In this document: piece after piece, positions 1-14,600 of the stretch
How the letters are laid out: the number at the start of each line of letters is the position of its first letter
Numbering within the stretch: the first letter of the stretch is position 1
Assembly (NCBI GenBank): GCA_013397845.1
Contig: VZTG01007436.1
Coordinates: 1,276,181 to 1,340,180 of the forward strand
Length of the DNA: 64,000 bases
Direction of reading: 5' to 3'
Source: Melanocharis versteri
Lineage: Eukaryota; Chordata; Aves; Passeriformes; Melanocharitidae
Position numbers and translations under genes: made by a program
The notes under the pieces: generated by a model
Told to the model about the DNA's origin: nothing
Databases searched by the model: none
What the model saw: only the letters and a program-made list of their open reading frames with translations

Positions 1-2231
1 TTTGTATGTATCGCTTTGCATTTTCCCAGTTAGGGCTAAATCTTGATGTGCCTGAAATACTTGACCCATCAAAGTCAATAATGGGCACAGGAATCTGAAT
101 TCAATTTCCAGTCTCCCCAGAAGATGTGAGTTACAATGGCATTTCCTCAGGGAAGGAACTAGCTTTGGGGGAATGGTCTGTGTATTATTGCATGTGCAGC
201 TGGATAGTGGTTTCTTCAGGATTTAAGGGACACTGCAAGGCTTTCACATATGGCACCAGTTCATGACTCAAAGGGATTTTCATTGATATTGATGTGGTAA
301 AGATCTTCTGGGTTCCCTTACTATGTGTAGGCAGGGCATCACTGAAAAATTTTAGAATTTAGAAACTTTGGAGTTGTAGACAGGTTGAGCTCCTCATCTA
401 GTGCTTAACAACAAAAAACATAAGCCGATGCTATCACTTGTGGTATTCAGTGTACAGTGATCAGTAGAGGTTGAGGAGGTTATGTAGAAGAGAAATCATG
501 ATTTTTTTTGAAGTACAAAATAATAAAGAAAACTAAGATAAAAATTATTCTTTAAAAATTGATCCTCTTCCTCTCTAGTGTAAAGAGCTGTTACTTCTAA
601 ACACCCAGTCTCTAAACAAATTAATTACAGGATTATAAGCTGAAGTTTTGCAAAGATAGAGCATCTGTGAGCTGATTGGGAAATTGCTGCTGGTGTGACA
701 GCACATGTGCTGAAAAGAAAGCAGGTTGTGTGCAAGACTTGTACATATTAAGAAGCAATGACAATAGCTTTAGTGGTGGTTCTGGAAAATCAGGTTGGAA
801 ATCCTGAGCTTTTAAGAGATGAGTGTCTTTGAATGGAATAAGATAGTAAATGGGTCTTGTCATCATTTCCTCTTTACAATTATACTGGAATGGTACATTG
901 TGCCTCCTTTATTTAAAATATTTTCAATTGAGGTATCAAATACTAAAAGAAAGATCCCTACAAATGTAGGTGGTTTGGACAACAACCTTTAATACCCTTT
1001 GTAAGCCCTTATAAAGGCAAGTCTCTTCAATGACGTGGCAAATTCTCTTTAATAACAAGGAAAAACAGTAAATGTAAAACTGAGGGTGTGGTGGGATTTT
1101 GGTGAGATTAGCATGCTCCTGATTTTGAACTTGCAGGCAGTCTATAGTTTTGTGCTGATTTTAACTGAGGGAGGGAATGAAAATACTGCTAAGTTTTCTG
1201 GCATAAGCTATGTTCAACACGCTAGGATTTACACTTAAATGGTAGTTTCCAAACAACTTTGTCTATTCTCTTGCTGTAAACTCTCACTCCACGTAGTTTG
1301 GTATATTACATTAAGATATGACACTAAGAACAACCTTCAGTTCCACCTGCAAATTTCCTCTGCTGCATTATCACCTGGGATCAGATTGATACCTGCAGGC
1401 TCAGGAATCTGCCCACAGCCACAAGAATCTTGAATGAGACATAATCACTTTTTTAAGATAAATGAACCTCACGGTGATTCTCTTCAAACTAGTGTGCATT
1501 CATAATGGCGTAACTGAATTTATTTGAATTTACACAGAGCAATTCCTACTGTTTCTAGACCTAGCAGATAGCTTTCCACAGCCACGAGTGTCCTTTCACA
1601 CTGGTGAGTTGTTTGATTTTGAGGAAACAATTAAAAAGTAGGAGTCAGGAGAAAATCAGGTGGCAGATGTAATTTGGTGTGTGGAAGAAGGGAAATACAG
1701 TTTGACTTTCAATAAATAATGAAAGGAAGACCAACATTTCAGTCTGTTCTTCAGTATCAGATGGGACTAAGAAGTAAGGAGCATAGCAAAGGGTGGCTGG
1801 TCATTCCATAAATATTACTAAGTTGATGTTTCTGTTTGAAGTATTTTCAAGTAAGTATTTATAATTATTTTTGAATGTTGGAAATTATTATTTAAAGGCA
1901 AATAATAGATGGCATTTGAAACTGAGTATCTTGAAGAGGCTTATTTTAGTACTGCTAACTTGCATGTATGTTATGTAAAGAGCCCTTAAGAAACATTTTC
2001 TTTTTGTCTTACTGGACCTGGTCTATATCGAGAGGTTATTTTCAGTCACTGGTTGTTGGCAAGCTATCATCCTTAAGAGTTGAGCCTTTAGCTTCTACAT
2101 CTCTATTCACTTGGAATTAAATTTTCAGAATCATTAATCATCTTAAATGACATTAAGTTGGGTGTTAGTGTTTTGCATTTCAGTTTATATACTGGTATAT
2201 TTTTTTTCATTGTGCTTTCAGTTCTCAGAAA

Positions 2232-2335
2232 CTTGCCCCACAGGTGAGGGTAATTATCTTCAGTTCCTAGGCTGGGTGAGAGACTGAGGTTTGCACAGTT
2301 CCCTACAGGGAGTCTGTGGTTCAGTTAAAAATTGT
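2232..2335 (+). mobile_element. Probable MIR/CORE-type SINE relic, short
   Basis: CCCCACAGGTGAGGGTAATT, then GAGACTGAGGTTTGCACAG, then ACAGGGAGTCTGTGGTTCAG resembles the 3' half of a MIR/CORE SINE (CTGTGAGGTAGG..GAAACTGAGGC.CAGAG..CACACAG.GAGTCTGTGGCAGAG). It is more divergent than the copy at 3535, and the call is by eye. Confidence 0.48.
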
Positions 2336-3534
2336 AGTCAGATATTTTGACCCAGTTTATTAAATACACATGGGAAAAAATTTTGTAAGGAGACATCTCA
2401 TCTTCCCTTCTGTTTTAACAGGTAAAGGTTTTTAAGGTCAGCTGCTACTGGTGTTTGCTTTTCTAAACTGCAGTAAACAGATAGTATTTCTTTATAAATC
2501 CTACTGTTAAGATTTCTGCAAAGTCTTTGGAGGGAGCCTGGGAATTTAAATTGTAATTCTGAATGGAGGAAAAATAAATAATATTTTTCTTTGATGTCTT
2601 TGTAGAATTTTGATGCCTATTTCCTGTGGTAGGTTTGTGTTTTCAATTATAGGACAGTTATGGTGTTGTAATATTGCTCCTTAATTCATAGAATTAACTT
2701 TCTCAGTAGTGGAATATCTAATAAATTGTGGCCATCTGAAAAATGAGAGGGTCTCTAGCACAAGGGAGGTTGATTATGTCAATGGCGTGTTGTAAAGATG
2801 TGCTGTGGGAAGGATGCTGAAACAGCCCAAGGCTATTTCAGCTGCAGACACTGAATCTGCTGCTTCTTCTCTCCTCTCTTTTTTCTTCCATTTTTTTCCC
2901 TCCCATGTGAACTGCAGTGGCTCTCTAAGATAAAATGCTTTTAAATCATTTCCCAACCTTGCAGCCGTTTTTGATAAAAGCCCTGTTATCTGAAATGATA
3001 TGAATCACTGTGGAGTTAACCATACCTTTTGCAACAACATATTTTGTTGTGATTCATTCTGTCTCAATTAATCATCTTATTTATCTACATTGTCTCAGCT
3101 GCTGCACTGAAATTCATGAGTAATAAGCAAGTAATTATTTTAGTATACTTTACCTAGTACGTTATGAATGAAAGGAAAATTGGGAGCCAAGTATTTAAAT
3201 TTATATTTAGTGCTGCTTTCAGCTAATGTCTAGCTATTTAAGCAATTTAGGAACCTTATCTCGGAAAATGTCTTTCTTGTTTCCTCTTCAGGAAAACAAG
3301 CAGGTATTTAGAAGCAAAGCTTATACTTTCCAACAGACTTCACTTCTTAAAACTAAAAATATTTTCTGGTAGTCTCGCAGAATGCTTAGGGATATTTATC
3401 CTTCCTTACGCCATGCAGTGTTGAGATACTTTTAAGACTGTGAATACTGGAGAACGTGCAGCACAAGACAGAACATGTCCTGTGAGAGAGGAAGGCAGAT
3501 TCCACTGTATTTCAGCAGCTTGTGTTTTGCTGAC

Positions 3535-3720
3535 GATGATTGATAACTCTTTTCACTTTGTAGCACTTCCCAGAGCATCTCATAACACTTCATAAACATT
3601 AAAGCTCAGAATAAACTGGTAAGGTGGGTGTGTAGTCTTGACTGTTTTACAGGTGGACGACTGAGAGGTTATTTGCCCAAGGTCATACAGCAAGAGCAGA
3701 GCCAGGAACAAGCAAAATTG
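3535..3720 (+). mobile_element. MIR/CORE-type ancient SINE relic
   Basis: Recognisable landmarks in order are TTGTAGCACTTCCCAGAGCA, CTTCATAAACATTAAAGCTC, GGTAAGGTGGGTGTG, TTTTACAGGTGGACGACTGA, GAGAGGTTATTTGCCCAAGG, TCATACAGCAAG and AGCAGAGCCAGGAA. They match the tRNA-derived MIR/CORE SINE pattern (GCACTTTACAAACATTAA..GTGAGGTAGGT..TTTTACAGATGGGGAAACTG..GACTTGCCCAAGGTCACACAG..GGCAGAGC.GG). The overlapping 99-codon ORF at 3628 is a by-product. Confidence 0.78.
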
Positions 3721-6700
3721 AATTCTAACTTTTTTCTTCAGTTAAGTGTCCTGAAATGTTGTAAGCTGCTGAATACATTTTGGACAAAACTCACCTGTCT
3801 GGAGGAAAAGACCTGCAGAACCTGGCTTTCAGTTTTCAGTGTCATATTAACATATACCTGTGAAAGCCTTTTAAAGGTAAACTACATATGCCTTCTAATA
3901 ATCAGATCACTAGGGCAAAAAATGTAGGATATATAATATCTAATATATAATTTAAGAACTGCAAAAATAAGAATATGAATAAAATGAAGTTACACAGTTG
4001 ATACGAACAAGAAGAATAGAGGCTGAAATGTTCACAAAAGCTTCATTAAATCAGTGTAAATTCAGAAATTTTCAATTTCACAGAGGTATTTGCAGATAAC
4101 AATGTAGGTGAAAAATATGTTACAATAAAGCTTTGTTTTCCAATCCAGCTAAGATTAATTCAATGCCTCCACATTTCAAGCCCTGTTTGGGGCATATGTT
4201 GCCAGTTTCTAATTCAGAGTATTGGTAGGTTATGCTAAAGCCTCTTATGCCAACATATGCTGGGGATTCTCCCCCTATTACAGAAAGTCCTTGCAGTGGA
4301 TTGCAAGGTTGCCGTGCGATGTTATCCCCATGGATAGCATCTAAGTGTGAGCTGATGCAGACCTCTCTCACCTGCCCTTATCACATGATGTCATCTGCAC
4401 CCTTTACTCAGATTTAGCAATTTTACATCCATAGCAAGAGTGAGTTCTGTGGGCCAGACTGCTGTTAATCACTGAGCTGGTCCAGCTTTTTCAGGCAACA
4501 CAATCACTAGATCTGATTAGATGAGAGGGTGATGCATGGTGGTACAAAGGACTTTGAAAGAGAAAGCCTGATAACCTCTCTGTTTCATCAGAAATAAGCA
4601 GCCAGTGCTGTTAGGGTCTCCCAGGCAATATGGCAAAGAAACAGTTGTTGACTGGCATAATGTTATTATGCATGGATAAGTTGTATATTAGCTGTAAATG
4701 TTCTTGGACAGAGGTTTTTATATAAAAGAGACAGTTTTTACCTAAAGAGTATGTAATGATGCTTCTTGCGCTTATTAATTTGAGTCTGAACAAAGAGTTC
4801 TTGAAAGGGGAGAAAAAGGGAAGGATAGTAAAGGAGACAGTAGTAGGTCCATGCTGATGTTCAAAATATTGAAAACATGGCTTGGGGGTTTTGGAATAGA
4901 ATTGGCAATATCTTTATTTTGTTAACCTATTTTTCTGTACTATTACGTAGCACTATTTTTTCAAAACTGCAGTTTCAGCCTTGTTCTTTTTCTCATGTTA
5001 TCTTTCTCTGTCAACACCTTCCTTCACTCTGTTTATATAGCTCATATAATATTTTTATTCTCTCAAGAGAGTTTCACATCTCATTATAAATCTATTAGCT
5101 AGTTTCATTTTTCTGGCTTTCTTCAACAAAGAAGAGCAAAAATAGGCATTTGAACCCTCTCTTCTTTCCAATTAGCTATATAATCTTCTGTTACCGGGAT
5201 TCCTTCTGTAGATTTTGTAAGAATAAATTTAACCCACTGATGTTTCTGTAAGACTATTGAAAAGTTCCTATGTGTAAGTAAATTAATGCAAAGAGATTTT
5301 TCTTTCATTCACTGACATAGACATTGAGGCTATTTAGAATGGGCTTATGCTAAACTATTACTGATTAAAATCTGTACTTTATTTTTAAATTATAATTTAG
5401 AGTTGAGACAATGACATTAAATGGAAAGCTAATTGTGCACTATATTATGAAGCATATGCAATGGGGCGTAAGTTAGGGTTGCAAAAATATTTTGCTAATT
5501 TTTAAATTTTTTTCAGAGTTTTCCTAAAAGCAGGAAATAAGCTTGTAAAAGAAGTAGAAAAAATGTGGTTGCAGCATACCTAAAACATTTGAAAGAAAGA
5601 TAAAAGCATCCATGGTTTTCCCAAAGGCATTAATTGATCTCTAAAACCTTGCCTTATTTATAAACTTAAGCCACCCCATTTATAACTGCCTTTGGGTGAT
5701 AATTTTGCAGCCACATCAAAGAGTGTTCTTAAGGTATATTTTCAGGTTTAATGGTCATACTCTGACTCACAATACCATTTGTTTAAGTACTGACCTCCCA
5801 AGGAAGTGATGTGGAGAAATTGCTTTGCTCTATAAGTTTTTGTTCTAAGTTAACAGAACTTATACCTCCTAAGTCATTACATTTGACTTTTTTTAGTTCT
5901 CCAGAGAAATGATCCATTAAACCTGTACTTCAGTAAAACTACTGCTAATCCATATGTGATAAGTAACATTGTCAAAATGTTGAGTCCTCAAACCCTCCTT
6001 TGACTACTCATACTCTGTGTCAAAACCAGCAACACATGCAGTCACATCAGGGAAACAAGCATCCAGAAGTCAGTTTGCTTTCCATGCTGAAGTTGTTTCC
6101 GGGTGCAGGAGCTTCTCTCTAAAGGACAGAATTGTAGCAGTCTAATGACTGGGACAGTAGAAATTTTGAAATACATAAACCTATCTGTTTGTTGGTTACA
6201 TTTCTAGCTGTGTAGAGCAGAACCCCCTACTCTGAACTTGAAATTCTACGAACAGTTGTGTCCATCATCTTCAATTTATTTTATTTGAAAGCTATAATTC
6301 CACAAGTAGAAAGTTTCTTCCTTCACCCACAGCTAAGGAGAAGGACTTCCTCTCTACCCTTGCAAAGGAACCAGGCATCGGCATCTGCTTCTTCCCAGCC
6401 TTTGAGCTAAGCCACAGCCAGGCCACAGCTAGGCCATGCTTTCAATAAGCAAAAACCTTTAGCATTGGAGAAACTTGCTTGAAGGCAATGGCAAAGTGGT
6501 AGTTGAATAGGCTGTTTGACGATGTCCCAAGGATTTCTGGAGTTAGGTATTTTATTTTAAATTTTTCTGATGCTGAAAATTCATGGATCACAATTCAAGG
6601 GAAACTCACTATTTTTATTGAGAACTTCAGAAATTCTGCTACTTCATCTTGGTATTATTGTCCTGTGAGTCTAAGAGAGTCTGCAGGCACTGATCAACAG

Positions 6701-9700
6701 CATGTTTGTTTCTCTTTCTTTGTGGCTACCCTTCTGAAGGATTCTATTTTTGAAAATCTGAGGGGCCAAGCTATGCACAACGTTTTTGATCCCTGGCAGG
6801 TAAGATACGTCACAGAATTAGGTTCTCTTTAGGGTCTCTTTTAATAAAACGTGTTTCTGCTCTGGAATTCCTCTGAGAGACCAGGGCATGTTTATCTTGT
6901 CTATCAGACTGTTGACCTCTCCAGGTTGTGCAACACTCTTAAATTAAAAAAGAACTGGAATTTTCGTGAGAAATGAAGTTGAAGCCATAAAATGTGTTGT
7001 TGGGGCAGTCCTGATTGCTCTGTAAGGAGGACCTCCCTGCAACTGGAAAAATACCTGAAATTTCATGAAATTGCAGGTATCCTTTACCATCAGTTTACCT
7101 GGTTTTTCTTAATTTTTTTTGAAACATGGATGGGCAGTCAGATGGTCTTAACACACAATATTTGCTATATGTGTTATTTTGGAGCAGCTATGATTAACAT
7201 GTCTTTTTCCTCTTGTTGGAATTTCTACTAGAGCAGGAGAGATACATCTGTGAGTGGTCTTGGACACATACCAGTTTCAGATAAATGGATCAGTCAATTT
7301 AAATTCTGCATATATAGTTGCCAAACACTATGCATTTGATTTGAGCATCAAAGTAAATGCCAGATTTGGATGGAGCTGCATCTTGGTATATGTGAATTAC
7401 GATAATGAGTCAAACTACTGAATTTCACTGCTCAAAAAAGAGCACTCATCATCTGGAACCAAATTCCTTTCTTCTAGAATCTAAACTCATGAAAAGAACT
7501 GAAGAAGTACATAGCCTTATGCTGCCAGTTGTAACCCATCTCTGAACAAGCGTTACCTGAGAGGTGGGTGGACACACTTAGGAGCATCCTAAAGTGTAGA
7601 ATGGTGGGAGGTTGGACCCATTATTTAGGCCCCCTGGAAACCCTAGGTTTCAGCAGTCCATATTAACTCTCTTTGCAGATGAGTTTCTTTCATATTTTAA
7701 ACAAGGACTCTGGGTCCCAGCATGAGTGGTGCACGTATATATTTCAGGTAGACCAAGCTAAAATCAAGATCAAAGCGTTAAGTGTGTTAACATCATCTTC
7801 AGCAGTGTTCTTGGGATAATTTTTAAGTCTGTAAGGAAGCGACAACATAACTTGTCCTGAAGTTATCTTTTCATTAATGGTAAAGATACTAAGTATTTTA
7901 GGGGAGGGTCTTCATTGTAACAGACTTTATTCAAGCCATACCGATTCATTTTGTACCTCTTCCACTGGAGTTGGTTTTTTAGGAACTTAAATGTCAATAA
8001 TCTCTTTTTGACCATGCTTCGCCTCTGCTACTCTCGAACAAGTTTCTCTTTATTGTTACTTGAATTTGAAAAATGCACTGTGTAAAATATTGCAACATAA
8101 ATAACAGAAGTTAGTTACTTTGGAGGACATTTGCATAGATTTAGTGAGAAGAGAGTAGGTAATAGATTAATGAACAATGTTATTAGACCAGGAAAATGCT
8201 TAATTCAGGAGTAAGCTGTACAGACATTCTGTCTTGTGGATGCTGTTCAAGATAACAACTTTTAGAATAGTGTCTCATGTAATGAAACACAAAGCAAACC
8301 CCCTATTTTTTCTATTTTAAAATCTTGTACATTCAATGGTATTGTAATGATTTTGAGTGTTCGATGGATGGAGAGAATTGGGTAACTTATATAATATGTA
8401 GAAATATTTCTAATGAACTTTTTTTAATTAGAATTGAAAATATTTTCAGTGCTACTGTTTTTTTCATTTGTTAATAAGATCTTCTGCAATAAATCCTTGT
8501 TCAGGATTACAAGTAGGAAAAATTATTCTTCATGTAGGTAAAATTCACAAAAGGAGATTTGAAATATATCCAATTCATCCTGAAAACTATTTGAAATATA
8601 ACTAATTTTGTCTGTGCTAAGCTGCCCAAACCCTGGTACTAATTTAAATCAACATCAGAGTAAGTTGCAATTCTTACCTTTTAATGATATTTCCTTATCA
8701 GCTTCTTTTTTCTTGTATATTTCTTGCATTTCGTTTTTCTGGAATCAAGCACATCATACCCAGCCACAGCCTGGGGTGCAAATTTTGTATAACTCTGTGA
8801 TGTTTTCCTATTCCAATTCCACATTTTTAAACACTTGTGTGGATCTTATGTTGCCTGTCTCAGGTATGAGGAAAGTATCCCAAGGTCTTTGGTAGATTAC
8901 TGACTACTGAGTTACTGCTGTCTCTCAAGAGCCAGCTTCCGTGCTCCAAACCACCCCAAGTGCCCGTCTTGCTGTAACAAACCAACCTGTGAAAACCCTC
9001 TCCATGTTCCTGTTCCCAGTAAGCTCTCTGCCAATTTGAAATGTCTCCTTGCTGTTCTGCTGGCTAGAGCCGCGAGGCATGCAGTGTTCAGGCCTGCATC
9101 AGTGCCCTTGGCCCTTGGATGACTGTAAGTGGAAGGTTGGCAGTGTTGTGCAGAGGAGATCCCCAGCTTGCCAGCACGGCACACGCGGCTTACTGCCTGC
9201 CTGTGGAGGCCTCCAGCCTTACATAGGAGTTTGCCATTTATCAGTAAGCTACCATGAGGTAACCTTAGAAGTTTTCTGAAACATTTTCCCCTGAGCCTCA
9301 TACAATTTCCTGGCTTTGCAGAGAAAGGCCCATGAAAAATTGTATCAATAAAATTTTTTAATTCTCTAAAATAGTTTTCATCTGAAACTTATCATATACA
9401 GGCTAGATGATGGGTTGGCATGTCAAAGCGGGGGTTTGTGGATCCTTTTCTAAGGCATTTTTCATTACTATCTTGTGAACTGACTGTTTGAATTGTGTCC
9501 ATCCCAGGACAGCTTTTCCAAGAAACCATCACTTGTTCTTTTTTTCTTGCCTATCTCCTATCCTTATTATTACAGCAACTAACTTTACAGCTGATGTTTG
9601 GAGTTCTATACACTGTGCAAAACTGAGTAAGAGGCACGTCTTGTCCTGAGAAACGTACATTTTGAACAGAGATAACAAACAAAAGACTGGAGAAGTAATG

Positions 9701-11012
9701 ACCAGAGAGAGGTGAAATGTCATAACAGTGATGATACACTTGTTCAGTACCATTACAAAATGTAGCTAAGGTTTTTGCTCCATAATTTCATATATCAATT
9801 TTTAAAATAAATGCAGTGAATGGAAAAGAAAAAAAAGTAATGATGGTCTGTGCTAAGGCTAGATATACAAGTCCCTTCACTATGGTTTTTTTTAGGAATT
9901 CTTTTCAATGTTTTTTTTTGTTTGCTTTCAGTCTTAAATATCATGCAGAATTAAAGCAGTTCATGATCAGTTAAAATTTCAAATATTTAAGACAGCAGTA
10001 TTTAAGATTAACTGTTTTCCATTTACTGACTGTTACTTGGAACCAAAAGAGTCTTGTATTTTTGTAAGCATAGTAAGCTACACTGTTTTTCTTTAAACTT
10101 TAGGGTATGAATTATATTCCTATAATGACAGCTGCAGGGTGGAATGTTTTAACACACTGGAGTGAGATATATCTTGGACACATTCTTGGTACCTTAAGTT
10201 CAACATGCTCCATATGGTGCCACTGAGCCAGTGATTTTGAAGAAAACAGTTAAAGACTGCTGAAACAGCGTAAAATACAAATTAGTCTTTGCTATATAAG
10301 TAAAAAAATTCACTGTCAATCTTTTCAGCTTTCTGCATGAATACTTCCAGCAACTTTCAGTAGTAGTCCCCATGTTTTAAAACAACTGTTCGATTCTAGC
10401 AGAACAGAGTGAAAGCTTGTGGGCTAAGAATACATTAACTGAATTATGCCTAACTCTTATGCAGGGGAGCAAAGGGAGAGGAGACTGGGCTTCCCTGCAT
10501 TTCCACTTTAGTTTTTAATGTGACGGCAGGGATTGTGTGATGCAAGACTTGTGAGAAGTAGATGGCTCTTTGTTAACTTGGTCCTCTGTCAGCACAAGAG
10601 CACCAGGAAGAAGCTGTGTGTCTCAGTCCTACTGTTGAGAATACTAATGATAGGGTATCCTGTAGTAAAACTGCAGAATAACTGTTGTTATTAGTAAATA
10701 TTTTAGTGTTGGGAGAAGTAAATTAGCTGGGAATTATGTTTTCAGAACATCGGAGTTTTTTCATGTATGTTTTCATTCATAGTACCAAGACAAGCAGGCG
10801 TTAATGTATGAGTAACTTGCTTGTCTATCTTTTATCTTAATGTAGTTGAATTTTTTTCAATATCAGCCTAACCCTGGGTTTTCTGAGTTTATATTCAAGC
10901 TGTGGATTTCAAAATTCTTACAGCATACTTGCAGGTCTTAATACTGAAGTTATCAGTTCATACCCTGATTTTTACTGGATATTGACTTGATGTAGATTTT
11001 CATTCTGGATTA

Positions 11013-11090
11013 TTATTAGTATTGTCCTTATTATTATTAATTATTAATAGTGTTGTTGGTGGTATTGTTGTTATCATTATCATCATTATG
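11013..11090 (+). repeat. ATT/GTT/ATC trinucleotide-rich tract
   Basis: Interleaved ATT, TTG and ATC triplets over about 75 bases. The overlapping short ORF is a by-product of this low complexity. Confidence 0.75.
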
Positions 11091-11594
11091 GCTTTTTAAA
11101 AGCGTCATACATGGACTCCAAACAAAAGACCATTGCACAGCAATGCAAAAATTGTGTTCTTCTCAAGTAGAACCAACCTTAAATTGTTTTTTATTGGTGT
11201 TGACTCATAAGAACAGATTTCCAAATGTAACAGAGCATAAGACAAACAGCCGCAGTGCACCAGCCTGTTAACCTATACTTGTGTACGTTCTCTGTCAGCA
11301 GAGCAGCACAATGAAGTGAGAGCACTGCTTGTGAGTGAAGCCTTTGAGGATGTGATTTGCAGTTATATTAATGTGAAGTTGCACATTACAACTGTTGATA
11401 TAGGAATTTACTGCTGGAGGAAGATGGAGATCTTGCTCCCTATTGTCCCTTTTTAGGCTTGTAGCTTCTGTCTCAGGTTCCCTCTGTACAGTGTAGCCAA
11501 GGCAGCAGAAACATGGGGAATATTTTAAAGAAAAGAAGATGTGGCCACATGATTTTTTTGATCAGGGATGTAGTTAATTAGAGACAGTCCATCT

Positions 11595-11635
11595 AAAAAG
11601 AAACCAAAAGAAGAAACCAAAAGAAACCAAAAAAC
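11595..11635 (+). repeat. A-rich simple repeat (AAACCAAAAG)n
   Basis: Three imperfect AAACCAAAAG units with GAA spacers, ending in AAAAAAC. Confidence 0.85.
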
Positions 11636-14600
11636 AGTCCTTGAGCTTCTTTCCCGAAGCTAAATTGTTACAGTCTATAAAATCACGAGGCAAGGACTGA
11701 TAGGTAGCTACCATTTTAGTGATCCCATGTTAGAGCTCCCTGCACTGCTCTAGTCCCTCTAGATATAATTAGGTAATCGTGAATAGTTTGTGTACAAATT
11801 TCCATCTTTGAATATAAGCTGAATGTCAAATTTCAAATGAGAATTACTTATGACATTTGTTAAACCCTTTGGGATACAGCCAGTGAGTATCTGTGGTAAA
11901 GGACCTAGTTGTCAAAGGATTCATAAATAAAGTTCTTGTACACTCAGAAAGTATATTCAAAGCATGTAAGGTTTTGATACAGTATATGTCATAGCAAACA
12001 GAGGTCAAATATCTGCTTTAAATGAAAAACAGAGCTTAGTATTGGCATTAAAGTGATGACCAGAACATCAATGATATATTAAAGTGGATACTTTTTCATC
12101 ATACATAAGATTAGCACCTTTTCTCTTTTTTTCTGGCAGCAGTGAGATTAAAAGGGTGTCTGTTGATGTTTGTCCAGTCACTGGGCATACATTGGTATAT
12201 GTTCTGTAAAAGACTTACTCAGCTGTACTTCCCTCATCTCTGATAGCTGTCTAGGCCTTCCAGCCTCCGTGGCCATCCTAATCCATTTGATATGATGAAG
12301 TAATGCAGCTGTCATAGAACACTATTCCCTTTGTTTCAGAAGCATAAGACTTCCAAGCCATACAATAATGTAAGCCAAGGAAATTATCCCACGGGATCCA
12401 CTTGACCTATCAGTGCCTGCCTTCATTCTGTGCCATGGGTAGACTGGTCCCTTGCTCAGCAGAGTTATAGTCCTGCTCTAAATTGGAAGGCAACTGTGCT
12501 TCCTTTCTCTGAGTATCAGTTCATTGTCACTATGTGTGAGAAGCTTGTGTTAAGCTACATGTTAAGCTTGCGCTTCACTGTTCCAAAACAAGTTTGTGTA
12601 TGAAAGACATAACAGTAGTGTTGTATTGTTCTGCTGGGACAAAAGGAGGACCTCCTTAGGTCAAACATTCTTTATGTTGAAGGGGGACCAAAACCTTTTT
12701 CTGCACATTACTGCTATTTGCTGAAGGAGGCAGGGTCCTTTTTTAATTCCACATCTCAGCCATTGGTGGATTATTTGAGGAGAGGAGGAAATACAGAATA
12801 AGGGGAAGACTTGAGAAGATCCAGTGGAGCTCTCTTCCTGAAAATGGCTCTGTATTTCCCAGTGATGGAGAAACTGCCTTGGCATTTCAAACCCACAACA
12901 GCTCAGTTTTTCCTGAGTACAAACCTGGAAGTGGTTTTCTTTATTCAGGCCAGAAGCCTGTTCGTACTTTGCTACTTACAGGCCAATAAATTACTTCTTC
13001 AGAAAGTTCCTATTTTGATAAATTGATGTGCTTGTGTGTTTGCACTATATTATGTACGAAGAGCCTTGTCATCTTATTGAAATAATAGGACATTGAGAGA
13101 TACCAAGTATTTATGGCTAGATTTAACGATTTTAAAGGAAGGAAATTATTGCAGCCCCAGGGCAACAGTAACTTATATAGTGACAACTTGTACATGTTTT
13201 ATGTACCTATTTACTTCAATGTTCCCTACAAAAGTATAGTTACCATAGCAATGACCATGTCACCAGACTTCTTTGCTAGTTCTGAAATACAAAATACCCA
13301 AATGCCACCTGAACTGTGATTATTTTCTGCACAAGTATTGAAAGTAGAAGTTAAGAGTGTCACACACTTTTCTAAATAAACAGCAACACACTGATTTACG
13401 AAACGTTTTATGTTGCAAATGGTTCTTGGGTTGTTAGCATCCCTAGTACTGTAAATCCTTGGCCACTAAACTGCAAGAAAAGCTTCAATGGCTCCTATCA
13501 GAAGAGACTCCACTAGTATATGCTTAACCTGTAGTCTTCTGTGGAATATTGGTACTTACCTGCAATATTTCAAGAAAATAACGTGTGGTACTCAGGAAGA
13601 CACTTTCTCAGATTTTAAGTGTTAACTCATAAATAAAACTATCCTTTGGCTTTTTACATGTTGTTAGTATTATACAAAACAGCATCACAGAAAGTGGTTT
13701 TACTTTAGGAATGGCAAATTTATGAAGAATTTAGGCGTAACTTCTATACCTTAGCATGCAGCTCACTAACCAGTAGAATTGAGAAGCCAGGTACTAGATT
13801 TCCGAAGTCAGCATTAACCACTGGGGCAGTGGTGGATTACTTCGATATGACTTGTGGGCAAGTAAAAGGTGAAAGCTCTTACCACACAAGTAGACCACTC
13901 CTTTTTATAGCTAGGTTTTCTCATGTGTAGGCAGTGTCAGTTAACCTGAATACATATAACAATTATGAATATGGATATTGAAGAAAAGCAGTTTCAGGAC
14001 TGCAGACTTAATCCACCATTTCAGTCATTCTCCTTTAATAAAGACTTGTCTACACAGAAACGTTAATCCAAAATGAGATAATGCATCTTTTTAAGCACAA
14101 CAGCTTTAACTCAGATTTGTATTGTGTCCACTTGTGGACGATCTTATGCTGGAACAGGAGTGGTTTTTTCTTCTTTAGCTAAAGAGAAGCGTGATGGCAC
14201 ATGAATTACTGAGCAAACATGTCAACACTTGGAGCCAGCCTTTAGCAATTCTGTGTGAAAATGTGAAAGTAAAATTCATCTACATTCATGTAATGGTTAA
14301 TCTTATCTTCCTTGCATTGTGTAGTGTCGGAATTCTCACAAAGAAAGAATCTCACTTTTCTGGGTAGGGATGTGGACATGGTGCTGTTAGGTATTACATT
14401 TATCTCTAGGAGTTGTAGGGAGGAGTAAGGAAATTACTTTAGCTAGGAAGTTTGATCGAACCCTCTGAGTCCTTGAACTGGACATGTAGACCAGGTGGTT
14501 CAGATTCTAGCTTTATGTAGCAGTGCTGTTGTTTAGACTCTTTAATCTGATCAGAAGCCCCCAAAGGAAAATTAATTCTTAACTTAGAAAGAAGGAAACT

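Noticed and set aside
1031..1040. TGACGTGGCA, an unfolded-protein-response/CRE-like word
   Set aside because: A single 8-10 base match in a deep intron is expected by chance and has no supporting context.
6503..6832. 109-codon + strand ORF with a GTAAG donor-like site at 6800
   Set aside because: No recognisable domain, no ADK similarity and no matching acceptor-bounded conserved peptide; ORFs this long occur by chance in 64 kb on six frames.
8912..9301. 129-codon - strand ORF in a GC-richer patch
   Set aside because: Low-information composition, no known motif, and overlapping + strand ORF of similar length. A GC-rich patch has fewer stop codons.
9300..9365. AATAAA polyadenylation-like signal near 9346
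   Set aside because: No coding exon or transcript evidence precedes it; AATAAA is frequent in AT-rich introns.
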